Below are positions 55,171 through 64,000 of a stretch of 64,000 nt of DNA, piece by piece (the first letter of the stretch is position 1; the number at the start of each line of letters is the position of its first letter). The notes below the pieces were generated by a model. It saw nothing but the letters and a program-made list of their open reading frames with translations, did not search any database and was not told the origin of the DNA. The position numbers and the translations under genes were made by a program. The DNA is from Siphonodentalium dalli (taxonomy: Eukaryota; Mollusca; Scaphopoda; Gadilida; Siphonodentaliidae): NCBI GenBank assembly GCA_032622095.1, contig CP136066.1, positions 233,062,961-233,126,960 on the forward strand, read 5' to 3'.

Positions 55171-56600
55171 AACAATTGGAAAAATCAAATAACACTTGAA
55201 TTTCCAACTTTCGAAACTCTGTGTGTACATTTGGAGGGCGAGACACTATGATAATTGGTATCCATGTACAAACATAAATACCTCACATGTCTTATGTTGA
55301 AACCTCATTTATGTGAAGAACTAGTACTGTCACTTGATTATGATGCAACGACCCGCAAGTCATTTCAACAGACATGAGATACATGTAAACGCGGCTTGGG
55401 TGTTTGTTTGGTGGTACACCAAGACGCAATGTTAACTTTATTCGAATGTGGCGTGGGGTGGACATTTACAGCCCCAATATCCAGGTCACCATGGGCACCA
55501 CCAGGGATGTGACACCACCGTGTTGCACGAGACACAGTTCCTTTCAACATACCGCAGATGCATGTAAACAGTCTGGGTGATGGAACATCAACACACAAGG
55601 TTAACTTTGTTCGGATGTGGTGCGGATGGACATGTATAGGGGTGAGACGCCCCCATATTCATGTTGCCACGTCAGTGCGGCGACACCACGGTGGTGCAAC
55701 ATACACAGTTCATTTCAACAGACAGGAGAAATGAACCCAATCAACTGACACACGAATGTCCAACTTTTGAAATCCGTGGCAGCCATTTGCATGGAGGGGC
55801 GAGACAACTTCATATCCTGTCGCTACGCCCGACATCGCGACACTGCCATGATACAACGAACCAGCGTTTATTTCAACAGACGAGGTGCAGTGCCTCCTGT
55901 GTATTTGCTGATGCATGACACATTCACATTTAAGGTTTGCTCGAATGTGTGCCGGGGATTGGTAAGATAAGCGATGTATAAATGGACGTGGTTAAATCAA
56001 GAAGTATAATAACTGGTATATATCGTAGCATTTTACAAATAAAATATAGAATAATGTTATATGCACTATAGAGGCAGACAGGACGCTCTAGAATCCAATC
56101 AACCAACGTTTGAAATACCAAATTTTGAAACTATAGGAGGACATTTAGGAGGGAGAGACACATTCATATCCTGTCACTACGTCCAGGGATTTGATACTAT
56201 CTAAACCATGGTGCAACGATCCGCAGCTCATCTCAACAAACCGGAGATAAAAGCGACCTGGGTGATAGATGGTCCATTAACATTTAATGTTTGCTTGAAA
56301 GTGTGTGTGGGGTAGGGGTAACATTTTACAAATCAAACATAGAATAATGGTATACTATAAAGGCTGACAGGACGCTCTAATCCAATCAACCAACGCTTGG
56401 ATTCCAAATTTTGAAAGTATAGGTGGACATTTGGAGGGGCGAGACACCTTGATATCCTGTCGTTACGTCCGGGGCTTTGACAATATAAACCACGGTGCAG
56501 CAACCCGCAGTTCATCTTAACAGACCGGAGATAAAAGCGACCTGGGTGTTTGTTTGATGGCCCATTAACATTTAAAGTTTGTTTGAAGATGGTGCACTCT
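55171..56600. repeat. Long-period degenerate repeats related to the 54.8-kb array
   Basis: GGAGGG(G)CGAGACA, ATATCCTGTCGCTACG, ATGGTGCAACGA and TTCATTTCAACAGAC recur irregularly (near 55,240, 55,800, 56,150 and 56,440). The copies at 56,040-56,330 and 56,330-56,590 are closest, spaced by about 290 bp. No coding signal. Confidence 0.6.
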
Positions 56601-56806
56601 GGCGACACTCGAACAGACCCAACTTCCGCTGATAACATCTGGGCATGACGATATCTGGACTCGGTTGCTCGGTGCAATCGCGGGGGAGCAGTAATACATG
56701 TGCAGGGAAATGGATAGATCGTCTCCGTGAGCGTGGGGGGGGGGGGGGGCAGTAATATATGTGCAAGGAAATGGATATATAGATCGTCCCCGTGAGTGAT
56801 GTTTTT
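56601..56806. repeat. G15 run and short duplication
   Basis: GCAGTAATACATGTGCA-GGAAATGGATAGATCGTC(TC)CCGTGAG occurs twice around a run of 15 G at 56,735-56,749. Confidence 0.7.
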
Positions 56807-57155
56807 GCAGACTTTTATATATTTTTACACATTTACCCACTGTGAGTGGCTTGGGTCCCTTTAGTGGTGATGCGTTTACAGACTTTTATATATTTTTACA
56901 CATTTACCCACTGTGAGTGGCTTGGGTCCCTTTAGTGGTGATGCCTCTACAGACTTTTATATACTTTTACACATTTACCCACTGTGAGTGGCTTGGGTCC
57001 CTTTAGTGGTGATGATGTTTTTACAAACTTTTATATTTTTACACATTTACCCGCTGTGAGTGTTCTGGGTCCCTTTAGTGACGATGTGCAGGGTTTTTGC
57101 AGACTTTTATATATTTTTACACATTTACCCACTGTGAGTGGCTTGGGTCCCTTTA
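56807..57155. repeat. 71-76 bp tandem repeat, five units
   Basis: CAGACTTTTATATATTTTTACACATTTACCCACTGTGAGTGGC-type units start near 56,811, 56,882, 56,953, 57,027 and 57,103. A related fragment (TTTTACAGACTTATATATTT) occurs at about 9,248. Confidence 0.9.
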
Positions 57156-57515
57156 AGGTTTGTTCAAAGATTATGCAACAGGTCGACATTCGAAAAATCC
57201 AACTGCCGCCGATACCATCTGGGCAGACGACCATTCTAAGTCGGAATCGGTTGATCGGTGCATTAGCGGGGGAGACGCAAGATCAAACTCCACGCAGCGC
57301 CCTCTACGTTATCATTACGATATCACTGTCGGAAGGATGGTACCTTCCATCTATTTTTACGTATCGTCGGAACTATATTTAGTCACCTATTATCTTATTT
57401 TGACCACCGATAGTTTGCAATAATGGTAATTCTGTCGGTATTGACAAGAACAAAATGAACTGAGCCAGACATAAACTAAGAACATGTAATAAATCCTTAC
57501 AAAATGTCCGCGTGC
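57156..57515. repeat. Segment related to 56,565-56,700, then unannotated DNA
   Basis: AAGGTTTGTTCAAAGATTATGCA...CATCTGGGCA-GACGA...CGGTTGATCGGTGCA...GCGGGGGAG parallels AAAGTTTGTTTGAAGATGGTGCA...CATCTGGGCATGACGA...CGGTTGCTCGGTGCAATCGCGGGGGAG. The 71-bp array therefore sits between two copies of a flank. Confidence 0.6.
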
Positions 57516-58051
57516 CAGGGTTCGCGCTGCCACTTGTCAAATTTGCCAATGGCAAAAATATTTCACATTTGGCAAAAAATATTTTCATTTGGCAAAAGTT
57601 TTGGCAAGTCACTTATTAATTCCTCAATAAAGTTGGAAAATATCGGTCAATCAATACCATTCATTTTAGGAAACTATTTAAATAGAATTATATTAGTGGT
57701 GTTTTATATGTCTTCGGAAAATTTAACACCTCCATTAAGATGCAGTTAATCTGATATCATTAGTATCGATGGGTGTTGGGATTACCCATATTTAGTGTGA
57801 TGGTGGTGTTTATACAGCTAATCCTCTTGTGATGTTCCCTTCGGATGAAGCAACCCATCTACCATTGTATTGTTCGGTGATTGGTTTATTGTTGTATGAT
57901 AAACCACAATAGAGATGCGAGTATAATTAGTAAGTAACTGCTTTCCTATCGATATCAAATCAAGGTTGCAGAATATGATACTATCAGGGATAACATTTGG
58001 CAAATTCTAAAAAATTTGGCAAAAGTAAATTTCGGTCCAGCGTGGACCCTG
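57516..58051. mobile_element. Possible hAT-like element with CAGGGTTCGCGCTG end
   Basis: CAGGGTTCGCGCTG (57,516) is approximately inverted as CAGCGTGGACCCTG (to 58,051). Just inside both ends are TTTGCCAAA-type runs. CAGGG...CCCTG ends suit hAT elements, but the neighbouring 8 bp (CCGCGTGC and CTTGTGGC) do not match, so the insertion is not proven. Confidence 0.4.
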
Positions 58052-58272
58052 CTTGTGGCAGTGGTATCTCAGCGGAGCGATGGGAGATAACTCTGTCTGC
58101 AGTTTGACGCAAGATATCAATCTCTACCAGAGCGCAACAGTCATACTTCATTTCAGACTCTGTCACCGGCTGGGTACTAGTCTGTGTTTTTCTATATTTA
58201 GTGCTGGTTTTTCCAGCCAAAATGGCAGAACCGATCGCCCCAAAGTCAATTCCCGCACTATAAACTTATAGA

Positions 58273-58710
58273 CGGAATGGAGAATTAGAGTGTCCTGATA
58301 TTTTGAGAAAACTCTGTGCCAATGCATTCTCTTATATATGCGAGTCGACCATAGGTCGCCTCGCATATATAAGAGAATGCATTGGCCTAACAAATTTTAT
58401 ATTATTTTTTATAATTGTTAAAAAATGTAAGAAAAAATGATAAAAATTGATAAAGAATGTAATAAAAAATGATAAAAATGATAAAATTGTTATAGAATGT
58501 AAGAAAAAATTATAAAAAATGATAAAAATTGTTATAGTATGCGATAAAAAAAATGAGAATTTTTTTTAAAGAATGTAAGATAAAATGATAGAAAAAATGA
58601 TAACAAATTGTTAGGCCAATGCATTCTCTTATATATGCGAGGTGACCTATGGTCAACTCGCATATATAAGAGAATGCATTGGCACAGGGTCTAATGGACA
58701 ATTAGAGTGG
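58273..58710. mobile_element. Hairpin-arm element flanked by short direct repeats
   Basis: Arms at 58,318-58,386 and 58,615-58,683, with an AT-rich spacer of GTAAGAAAAAATGATAAAAAT repeats. AATGGAGAATTAGAGTG before the element and AATGGACAATTAGAGTG just after it are near-identical direct repeats. The left flank GTCCTGATATTTTGAGAAAA is shared with the next copy. Confidence 0.8.
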
Positions 58711-58984
58711 TATTCTTGATGACGCTTCTCAGCAAAATGGCATCATCAGAACTCTTGTGTTTGACTTGACTGATGTTTACCGTGCATGTTGTCGTCCATG
58801 TGCGTTCAGACTTGTGTGATGATAAAATGATCGGAGAACCAAATCACACCGTTTCGCGACATAGTTCTTTGGTTTTAGTGGGACTTTCCAAACTTAAGGT
58901 ACGATATTTTACGATTGGTTTTCGATAATTTGTGCTTGATAAAGGGCAACACGTGACCCTGTTCGCTCAGTATATATATTAATA

Positions 58985-59423
58985 TCTTTGACTGAATGTG
59001 GAATTAGAGTGTCCTGATATTTTGAGAAAACCCTGTGCCAATGCATTCTCTTATATATGCGAGTCGACCATAGGTCGCCTCGCATATATAAGAGAATGCA
59101 TTGGCCTAACAAATTATATATTATTTTTTATAATTGTTAAAAAATGTAAGAAAAAATGTTAAAAATTGTTAAAGAATGTAAGAAAAAATGATAAAATGGT
59201 TAAAGAATATAAATAAAATGATAAAAATTGTTATAGAATGTAAGAAAAAATGTTAAAAAATTATAATAATTGTTATAGAATGTGAGGAAAAAAATGAGAA
59301 AAATTGTAACAAAAAAATGTTAACAAATTGTTAGGCCAATGCATTCTCTTATATATGCGAGGCGACCTATGGTCGACTCGCATATATACGAGAATGCAGT
59401 GGCACAGGGTTTTCGCAAAATAT
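58985..59423. mobile_element. Hairpin-arm element, second copy 0.7 kb downstream
   Basis: Arms at 59,037-59,105 and 59,335-59,403. Left flank ATATTTTGAGAAAACCCTGTG and right flank CACAGGGTTTTCGCAAAATAT are inverted, extending the terminal repeat beyond CCCTGTG. A direct repeat with ACACGT, GTTCGCT-AGT and TATAT lies outside both ends (58,951 and 59,429). Confidence 0.8.
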
Positions 59424-59670
59424 TAATACACGTTGCCCCGTTCGCTTAGTTTATATCTTAAGGACTTTGCTAACCCAATTTCCCCCAAATTTAATGGAGT
59501 CCAAAATAAAGGTTTATGTTCACTTTTATTAGTAATCACAGTAACCAAACACATGAATGCAACATTTTAAGAGTATTATTCATGGTAGATTATGTTAGAA
59601 ATTCAAAATGTGAAATTTATATAAGTTTTTAAAATCTATTTTTTCGAACCCAAATTCAACAAACACAAAG

Positions 59671-60301
59671 ATCATTTAGAAAAATTTGTGATAACTTAAA
59701 AATTGATCATGTATGCTGTTTTAGACGAGATATATTCAACGACGAAAAACCATCAGGTAAAAACAAGTTGCGAACCTATAGAATGGCGAAAATCAAATAC
59801 CAGATAGAACCATATTTGAACCTTGTTAAAAATTTCTCCGTCAGATTATCTTTCACAAATGCTTCGGATCAGCAACCATACTTTGGAAATTGAGAAAGGC
59901 AGACACAAACGACCTAAAGTAGCCACTGATGAGAGAATTTTCAAAAAGTGTGGAATGGAGGTAGAAACCGAAGAACACTTCATTATGAGATGCCCCAATT
60001 TATACAAATCTAAGAAAACGTTTATTTGCGGAAATAAGCGACAATATTCAGACCTTTAATACTATGGCTGATCAACAGAAATTATTAATAATCTTGAGAA
60101 ATGATGAACCCAAAACATGTAATATCATCTGCAACATGGTCCAACTCTTTCTACTTAAACGGTGTGAATCACCAAACATTGAACATTAATATATATTTAT
60201 GTTACTATACTTATAATAACATTTTATTTGTGTAACTCGTTTGACATCGGCCTCGAGTGGGCGTATCTGTCAATAAATTTATCTTTATCTTTTATCTATC
60301 T
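59671..60301 (+). pseudogene. 5'-truncated LINE: ORF2 C-terminus and 3' tail
   Basis: The first frame reads ...DHVCCFRRDIFNDE, GKNKLRTYRMAKIKYQ and NLVKNFSVRLSFT. A frameshift near 59,850 continues as LRISNHTLEIEKGRHKRP, DERIFKKCG and EEHFIMRCPNLYKSKK. This is the conserved post-RT region of many LINE ORF2 proteins (LRTYR, IE-GR, and a CxxC-like/EHF/C Zn-knuckle, where the first C-x2-C is reduced to KKCG). A second frameshift near 60,015 gives LF-EIS and I-LRNDEPKTCNIICNM, then a stop at about 60,188. The 3' region ends GTCAATAAATTTATCTTTATC, a simple tail. Dead copy; clade not decided (CR1/L2-like group suspected). Confidence 0.75.
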
Positions 60302-60662
60302 AACAAAAAAATATGGCAATGTGTACAGAAAACTGTGAAGAATGATGAACAATAAAAATATACTCACATTTCTTCAGTTTTATTAAGAGTTTTGGCTTGG
60401 AAGCAGTTGTTTACAAATGGTAGATTTCATTGCTCAGAAAAGCTATTTGGGAACTGAATTTGATGGGTCAAGATAATGTTCACTCAAGCCAGCTGGGATT
60501 ATAACCAGCCAGTGCTGAACCATGAGCATACTATATCCTGATTCAGGCTGATTGGTGACCTAGTTTCTGGGATATGGGGTACCCCAGATTGGGGTTTACA
60601 CAGTTCTTTTGTCAAGAGATTCACAACACACTACTGTCCACAGATATTAACATATATTTACA
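60302..60662. other. Interior of the TTAA element
   Basis: Begins with the remainder of the left TIR (to about 60,370), then unclassified DNA. Confidence 0.5.
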
Positions 60663-61070
60663 TACTAAGTGTGATTATCACTAAATCCAGCATTCCGATT
60701 GGTCGGCGCCCACGTGGCTTGTTGCAGTTATTTCTCGGTGAACGCGCAACAGCTCATAACTGCAAGCACATAATTACATCGATACGTCATCAATACCGGA
60801 AAGAAAAACGCGTAATGTTTTGGGCGCATTTGGACTCGCGCAGGATTGACTTAAATTAATAATCAGGTTTCAATATAAAGAAATTGTTCCTGTTAACTTT
60901 TGCCAAGGGTGCTATGGGTTATTTTGGGCTGGTTTTGTCACGATAAACTTTTCGATTTAAATATATTTACAAAAGTGGCCTTTTCGCTAAATATTTTACA
61001 CAAGTTATGACCACTTACCTCACGGTTACATCTCCATAAAACAGTCCACATGACAGTTAATCCTTATTTA
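60663..61070 (+). repeat. Second copy of the 38.15-38.65 kb insert, hairpin half lost
   Basis: Close match to 38,155-38,500 (TATCACTAAATCCAGCATT, GGTCGGCGCCCACGTG, CATTTGGACTCGCGCAGGAT and so on). The match then jumps directly to the right arm of the hairpin (ACACAAGTTATGACCACTTA...CATGACAGTTAATCC). It lacks about 80 bp comprising the left arm and loop. Confidence 0.75.
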
Positions 61071-61445
61071 ACTGCCACCTCACTACAAGCGATGTCAGGA
61101 AAGTAACTCAATTATTTGTAAACAATTGGTTCTTAGTAATTTGATCAAAGAACGCTTGATAAATATGAATATTATTTTATTGTTCACCATTCTTCACAGT
61201 GTTCGGTACACATTGCCATATTTTTTTCTTTGATATGGACTTTGTGTTTATTGATTTTGGGTTCGAAAAAATAGATTAAAAAAAAATTCACATTTATTAT
61301 TTCTAACATATTCCACCATGAATAATACTCTTAAAATGTTGCATTCATGTGTTTGGTAACTGTGATTACTAACAAAAGTTAACATAATAAACCTTTATTT
61401 TGACTCCATCAAATTTGGGGGAAATTGGGTTAGCAAAGTCCTTAA

Positions 61446-61746
61446 TATCGCGGAAGTGTATCAAATGTGGGTAAAATGTCGCCGACAGCACAGTCTTATC
61501 GAGTCACCAATAGAGATAAACTGTGCACGGAGTCTGGCAATATATTTGACATGTGTTCAGGGGCGTGCATGACCAGAGGGTCTCACGTCAAACTTACAAT
61601 TTCCGAGTATACTCCCACTTGAATCTGACCCAAATTACCAAAGTCCGGAATGTCTACATTCAGCCAACCTCTTTGGTTGGAACTTGCCAACAGATACCTC
61701 TAGCTTTACAATCGTTGGAAATTTCGATAATACTAATGAACCATCG
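61446..61746. other. Unannotated stretch
   Basis: A 79-codon frame from 61,553 has no recognised domain. Confidence 0.3.
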
Positions 61747-62224
61747 TAATACACCAAGCCTGAGTTTAGTGTGCCTGTCATTTGCAGAATGAGGTCCCCA
61801 GATGGTTAATTTAGTGACGCTATCCCCACATAGCGGGCTAGCATCACTAAATTCGCCCACTGGAGACCTCATTCTGCTTAGGCCTCATCTTCTCTGGAAA
61901 GTTTCTTTAATATAAAATTTCTATAGAAACTTCTTCACATAGATTCTATTTCTGTTTTAGTTTAGTTTCTCTATATCACCACATTGGCAGACGACACATT
62001 GCATAATATAGGTTCCCAATGGGTGTACATCACAATATTCACCATTTGGGAATTTCAATCTGAGTCTATGTCTCCCATAGCAGATGAGGCCTAAGCAGAA
62101 TGAGGTCCACATAGGGTGAATTTGGTGATGCTAGCCCGCCATGCGGGATAGCGTCACTAAATTCACCCTCTGGGGACCTCATTCTGCAAATGACAGGCAC
62201 ACTAAACTCAGGCGTGTAATACAG
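61747..62224 (+). mobile_element. hAT-like MITE with hairpin arms, copy E
   Basis: Element 61,755-62,216 with ends CAAGCCTGAGTTTAGTGTGC and inverted GCACACTAAACTCAGGCGTG. The flanks TAATACAC and TAATACAG match in 7 of 8 bases. Arms are at 61,784-61,876 and 62,095-62,187. The second contains TAGCCCGCCATGCGGGATAG. The terminal 15 bp differ from copy A (TGAGTTTAG against TGCAAATAG), so two subfamilies exist. Confidence 0.8.
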
Positions 62225-62689
62225 ACAGTCTTGTGTATGGGAAGTAGTGTATGAACTCGAAGTACACTGCGACTTCTGACACTAATTGCACGAACAAAAC
62301 CGAACCGAACCGAACTGGGTTAAACTTTGATCGCTTGTATAACGACTAGGACTCTGATTTAGTGAGATATACCCGGCCAAAAGTGAAACTATAGGAGCCC
62401 CCTGTGTGTGAGTGCCAAACAGAAAAAGCCGGCGATCGACGGAAATAAAGAGGAGATGAATGAATCATTGGTATTCTGTTGAGACAAGCGTCGATCAGCA
62501 GCGGTAACAGGGACGTATACGTGGCTAGGTCATCTCCGTCGGGGGTTGGATCGCTTAGGGTCCACCTTAGAATTTACAATCGAACCCCCACCTCTGAGCA
62601 CAACGAAATTTCCAAACTCCTGAAACTCCAAACCCCCCCAGCATGGAATGTCAAACTATGAAGATTATTGCCAAAATATTGAGGGTTAT
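62225..62689. other. Unannotated stretch
   Basis: Contains (CCGAA)n-like CGAACCGAACCGAACTGGG at about 62,302. No gene recognised. Confidence 0.3.
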
Positions 62690-63385
62690 CATCATCACCG
62701 TCATCATGCTAATCATCATCATAATCATCGTAATCATCACCAGCATCATCATTATCACCATCATCGTCATCATCATCAGAATCATCGTCATCATCATCAT
62801 AATCATCATCGTCATCATCATCATAATTATCACCGCACACCATCACCATCATCACTACCATCATCTTCGTGGTCGTCGTCATCATCATCGTCATCATCAT
62901 CATCATCGTCATATCATAATAATCATCTTCATCATTATAAGCAAAATCATAATCACAATCGTCATCGTCATCATCATCATCATCATCATAATCATCGTAA
63001 TCATCACCAGCATCATCATTATCATCATCATCATCATCATCATTATCCCCATCATCGTCATCATAATAATCATCACCGTCATCATGCTAATCATCATCAT
63101 AATCATCGTAATCATCACCAGCATCATCATTATCATCATCATCATCATAATCATCACCATCATAATTATCACCGCACACCATCACTATCATCACTACCAT
63201 CATCTTCGTCGTCATCGTCATCGTCATCATCATCATTATCATCATCATCACCATCATCATGATATTTCATCGTCATCATCATCGTCATCATCATCATCAT
63301 CATCATCGTCATCATGATCATCATCATATTCAACATCATCATCATCATTATCATCATCATCATCGTCATCGTCGTCGTCGTCGCC
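62690..63385. repeat. ATC/ATA/GTC triplet-rich microsatellite
   Basis: About 700 bp of (ATC)n interrupted by ATA and GTC triplets. It holds an internal long-period duplication: CGTCATCATGCTAATCATCA recurs near 62,700 and 63,077, and ACCGCACACCATCAC near 62,832 and 63,172. All frames are open on both strands, giving poly-Ile/His/Ser/Met/Asp translations that are not genes. Confidence 0.95.
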
Positions 63386-63639
63386 AGTATTTTGAGTAGG
63401 TATTTAGGAGGATGAACATCGCGACCGCCCGTGAAGACACGAGTATGTAACTATAGTAACTATACAGTCGTTAAATAATTAATCTGAAGAAATCCGATGC
63501 CATTATGACACACATTGCAGACAAATCCGTTTTAATTCTGTCTGCTCGACATATGGGACAATTAATTGTAAAGAAAATAGAAATAATATAAACAGTCTGA
63601 AGCAAAGAAGCGGAACATGAGGTCTATGTTGGAATGTCA
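63386..63639. other. Unannotated stretch
   Basis: Nothing recognised. Confidence 0.3.
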
Positions 63640-63745
63640 GGGACATTGTGGACAATGTTACATAATCATAGGAAATGTTCACATTATAAGTTAAAGGGAC
63701 ACTGGACAATGTTACATAATCATAGGAAATGTTCATCTTATAAGA
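63640..63745. repeat. 60-bp tandem pair
   Basis: GGACAATGTTACATAATCAT-AGGAAATGTTCA followed by TTATAAG occurs twice, about 60 bp apart. Confidence 0.85.
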
Positions 63746-63762
63746 TCAACAGCCTCGCATAT

Positions 63763-64000
63763 ATGTGACCCGCCACCCACAGGGAGCCTCACACAGATGG
63801 AAGCATGCACTACATAGTGTCGTCTGCTCCAGGCTGCGTGGGGCTCTCTATGGGTTAATAGACCCGCCATATCAAATCCAGTCGTAAGTCGGGATTTTTT
63901 TTACCCTGTGCCAATGCATTCTCTTATATCTGCGAGTCGACCATAGGTCGCCTCGCATATATAAGAGAATGTATTGGCCTAACAATTTTTTACAATTTTA
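63763..64000. mobile_element. Start of another long-TIR plus hairpin-arm composite, cut by the window end
   Basis: TATGTGACCCGCCA (63,763) is the end of the long-TIR family. After an 85-bp insert it resumes GACCCGCCATATCAAATCCAG and TCGTAAGTCGGGATTTTTTT, as on the inverse strand at 45,664-45,714. Next come ACCCTGTGCC, one hairpin arm (63,910-63,978) and the start of the AT-rich spacer. The rest lies beyond the window. Confidence 0.75.
63776..63860. mobile_element. 88-bp-family hairpin inserted with a 9-bp direct repeat
   Basis: The unit CCCACAGGGAGCCTCACACAG ... TGGGGCTCTCTATGGGTTAATA splits the long-TIR end. GACCCGCCA lies on both sides (63,767-63,775 and 63,861-63,869). The uninterrupted end is seen at 40,490 and 45,700, so this is a genuine insertion of the small unit. 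Confidence 0.7.

Larger units (their letters stand above)
59458..61445. mobile_element. TTAA-flanked element with long TIRs (GGACTTTGCTAACCC)
   Basis: TTAA at 59,458-59,461 and 61,442-61,445 bound GGACTTTGCTAACCCAATTT and its inverse. The TIRs run for about 270 bp: 59,462-59,670 continued at 60,302-60,370 on the left, 61,165-61,441 on the right. The left TIR is interrupted by a LINE 3' fragment. No transposase frame remains. The termini differ from the CCCTTTACCC family, so this is a separate TTAA-targeting family. Confidence 0.75.

Noticed and set aside
62643-63317. Poly-Ile/His/Ser and poly-Met/Asp frames on both strands
   Set aside because: Caused by an ATC-type microsatellite.

Overview
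The window is eukaryotic, AT-rich and repeat-dominated. I find no intact protein-coding gene, rRNA or functional tRNA. The likely source is a lophotrochozoan and probably a mollusc, perhaps a bivalve. This is inferred from tRNA-headed SINEs with an ACGACnnTAA...(AAAC)n tail, clustered TGACCTTGAGGTCAAGGTCA strings, and the many small transposon relics. It is not proven.

The main content is small non-autonomous DNA elements, many nested. The most striking family has two terminal arms of 69 bp, each itself an almost perfect hairpin, around an AT-rich spacer. About 18 arms occur (0.95-1.2, 9.0-9.2, 10.6-10.8, 14.5, 16.8-17.3, 28.0, 45.3-45.7, 58.3-59.4 and 63.9 kb). Four copies lie inside larger elements flanked by TTAA with CCCTTTACCCAACA ends (piggyBac-like). 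At least one lies in the terminal repeat of a 5.2 kb long-TIR element (40.5-45.7 kb). A second, unrelated family at 9.7, 10.9, 28.9, 47.8 and 61.8 kb has the same plan of hairpin arms, with 8-bp target duplications (hAT-like). Further families have single hairpins or ordinary terminal inverted repeats.

Layout: 0-18 kb holds scattered MITEs, one SINE, a LINE 3' end and minisatellites. 18.3-27 kb holds clusters of CTTAAG-centred palindromes and a 3,252-bp tandem duplication whose two copies look identical. 28-31.5 kb holds diverged repeats. 32.1-33.8 kb is a 37/35-bp satellite. 34.9-36.5 kb is a 331-bp tandem repeat carrying a tRNA-like promoter. 38-46 kb holds nested elements and a degenerate reading frame that may be a BIR (IAP) relic. 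48.7-53.9 kb holds three adjoining minisatellites (22, 29 and 51 bp). 54.8-57.2 kb holds further degenerate tandem repeats. 58.3-62.2 kb holds hairpin elements, a LINE 3' fragment nested in a TTAA-flanked element, and a hAT-like copy. 62.7-63.4 kb is an ATC-rich microsatellite.

Only two kinds of protein relic are supported: the C-terminal end of a LINE ORF2 (59.7-60.2 kb and 7.69-7.85 kb), and the Cys-rich frame shared by inverted copies at 5.8-6.3 and 45.8-46.3 kb. Long open frames in the tandem arrays are consequences of repeat periodicity. All elements seen are non-autonomous, so any transposase would have to come from elsewhere.
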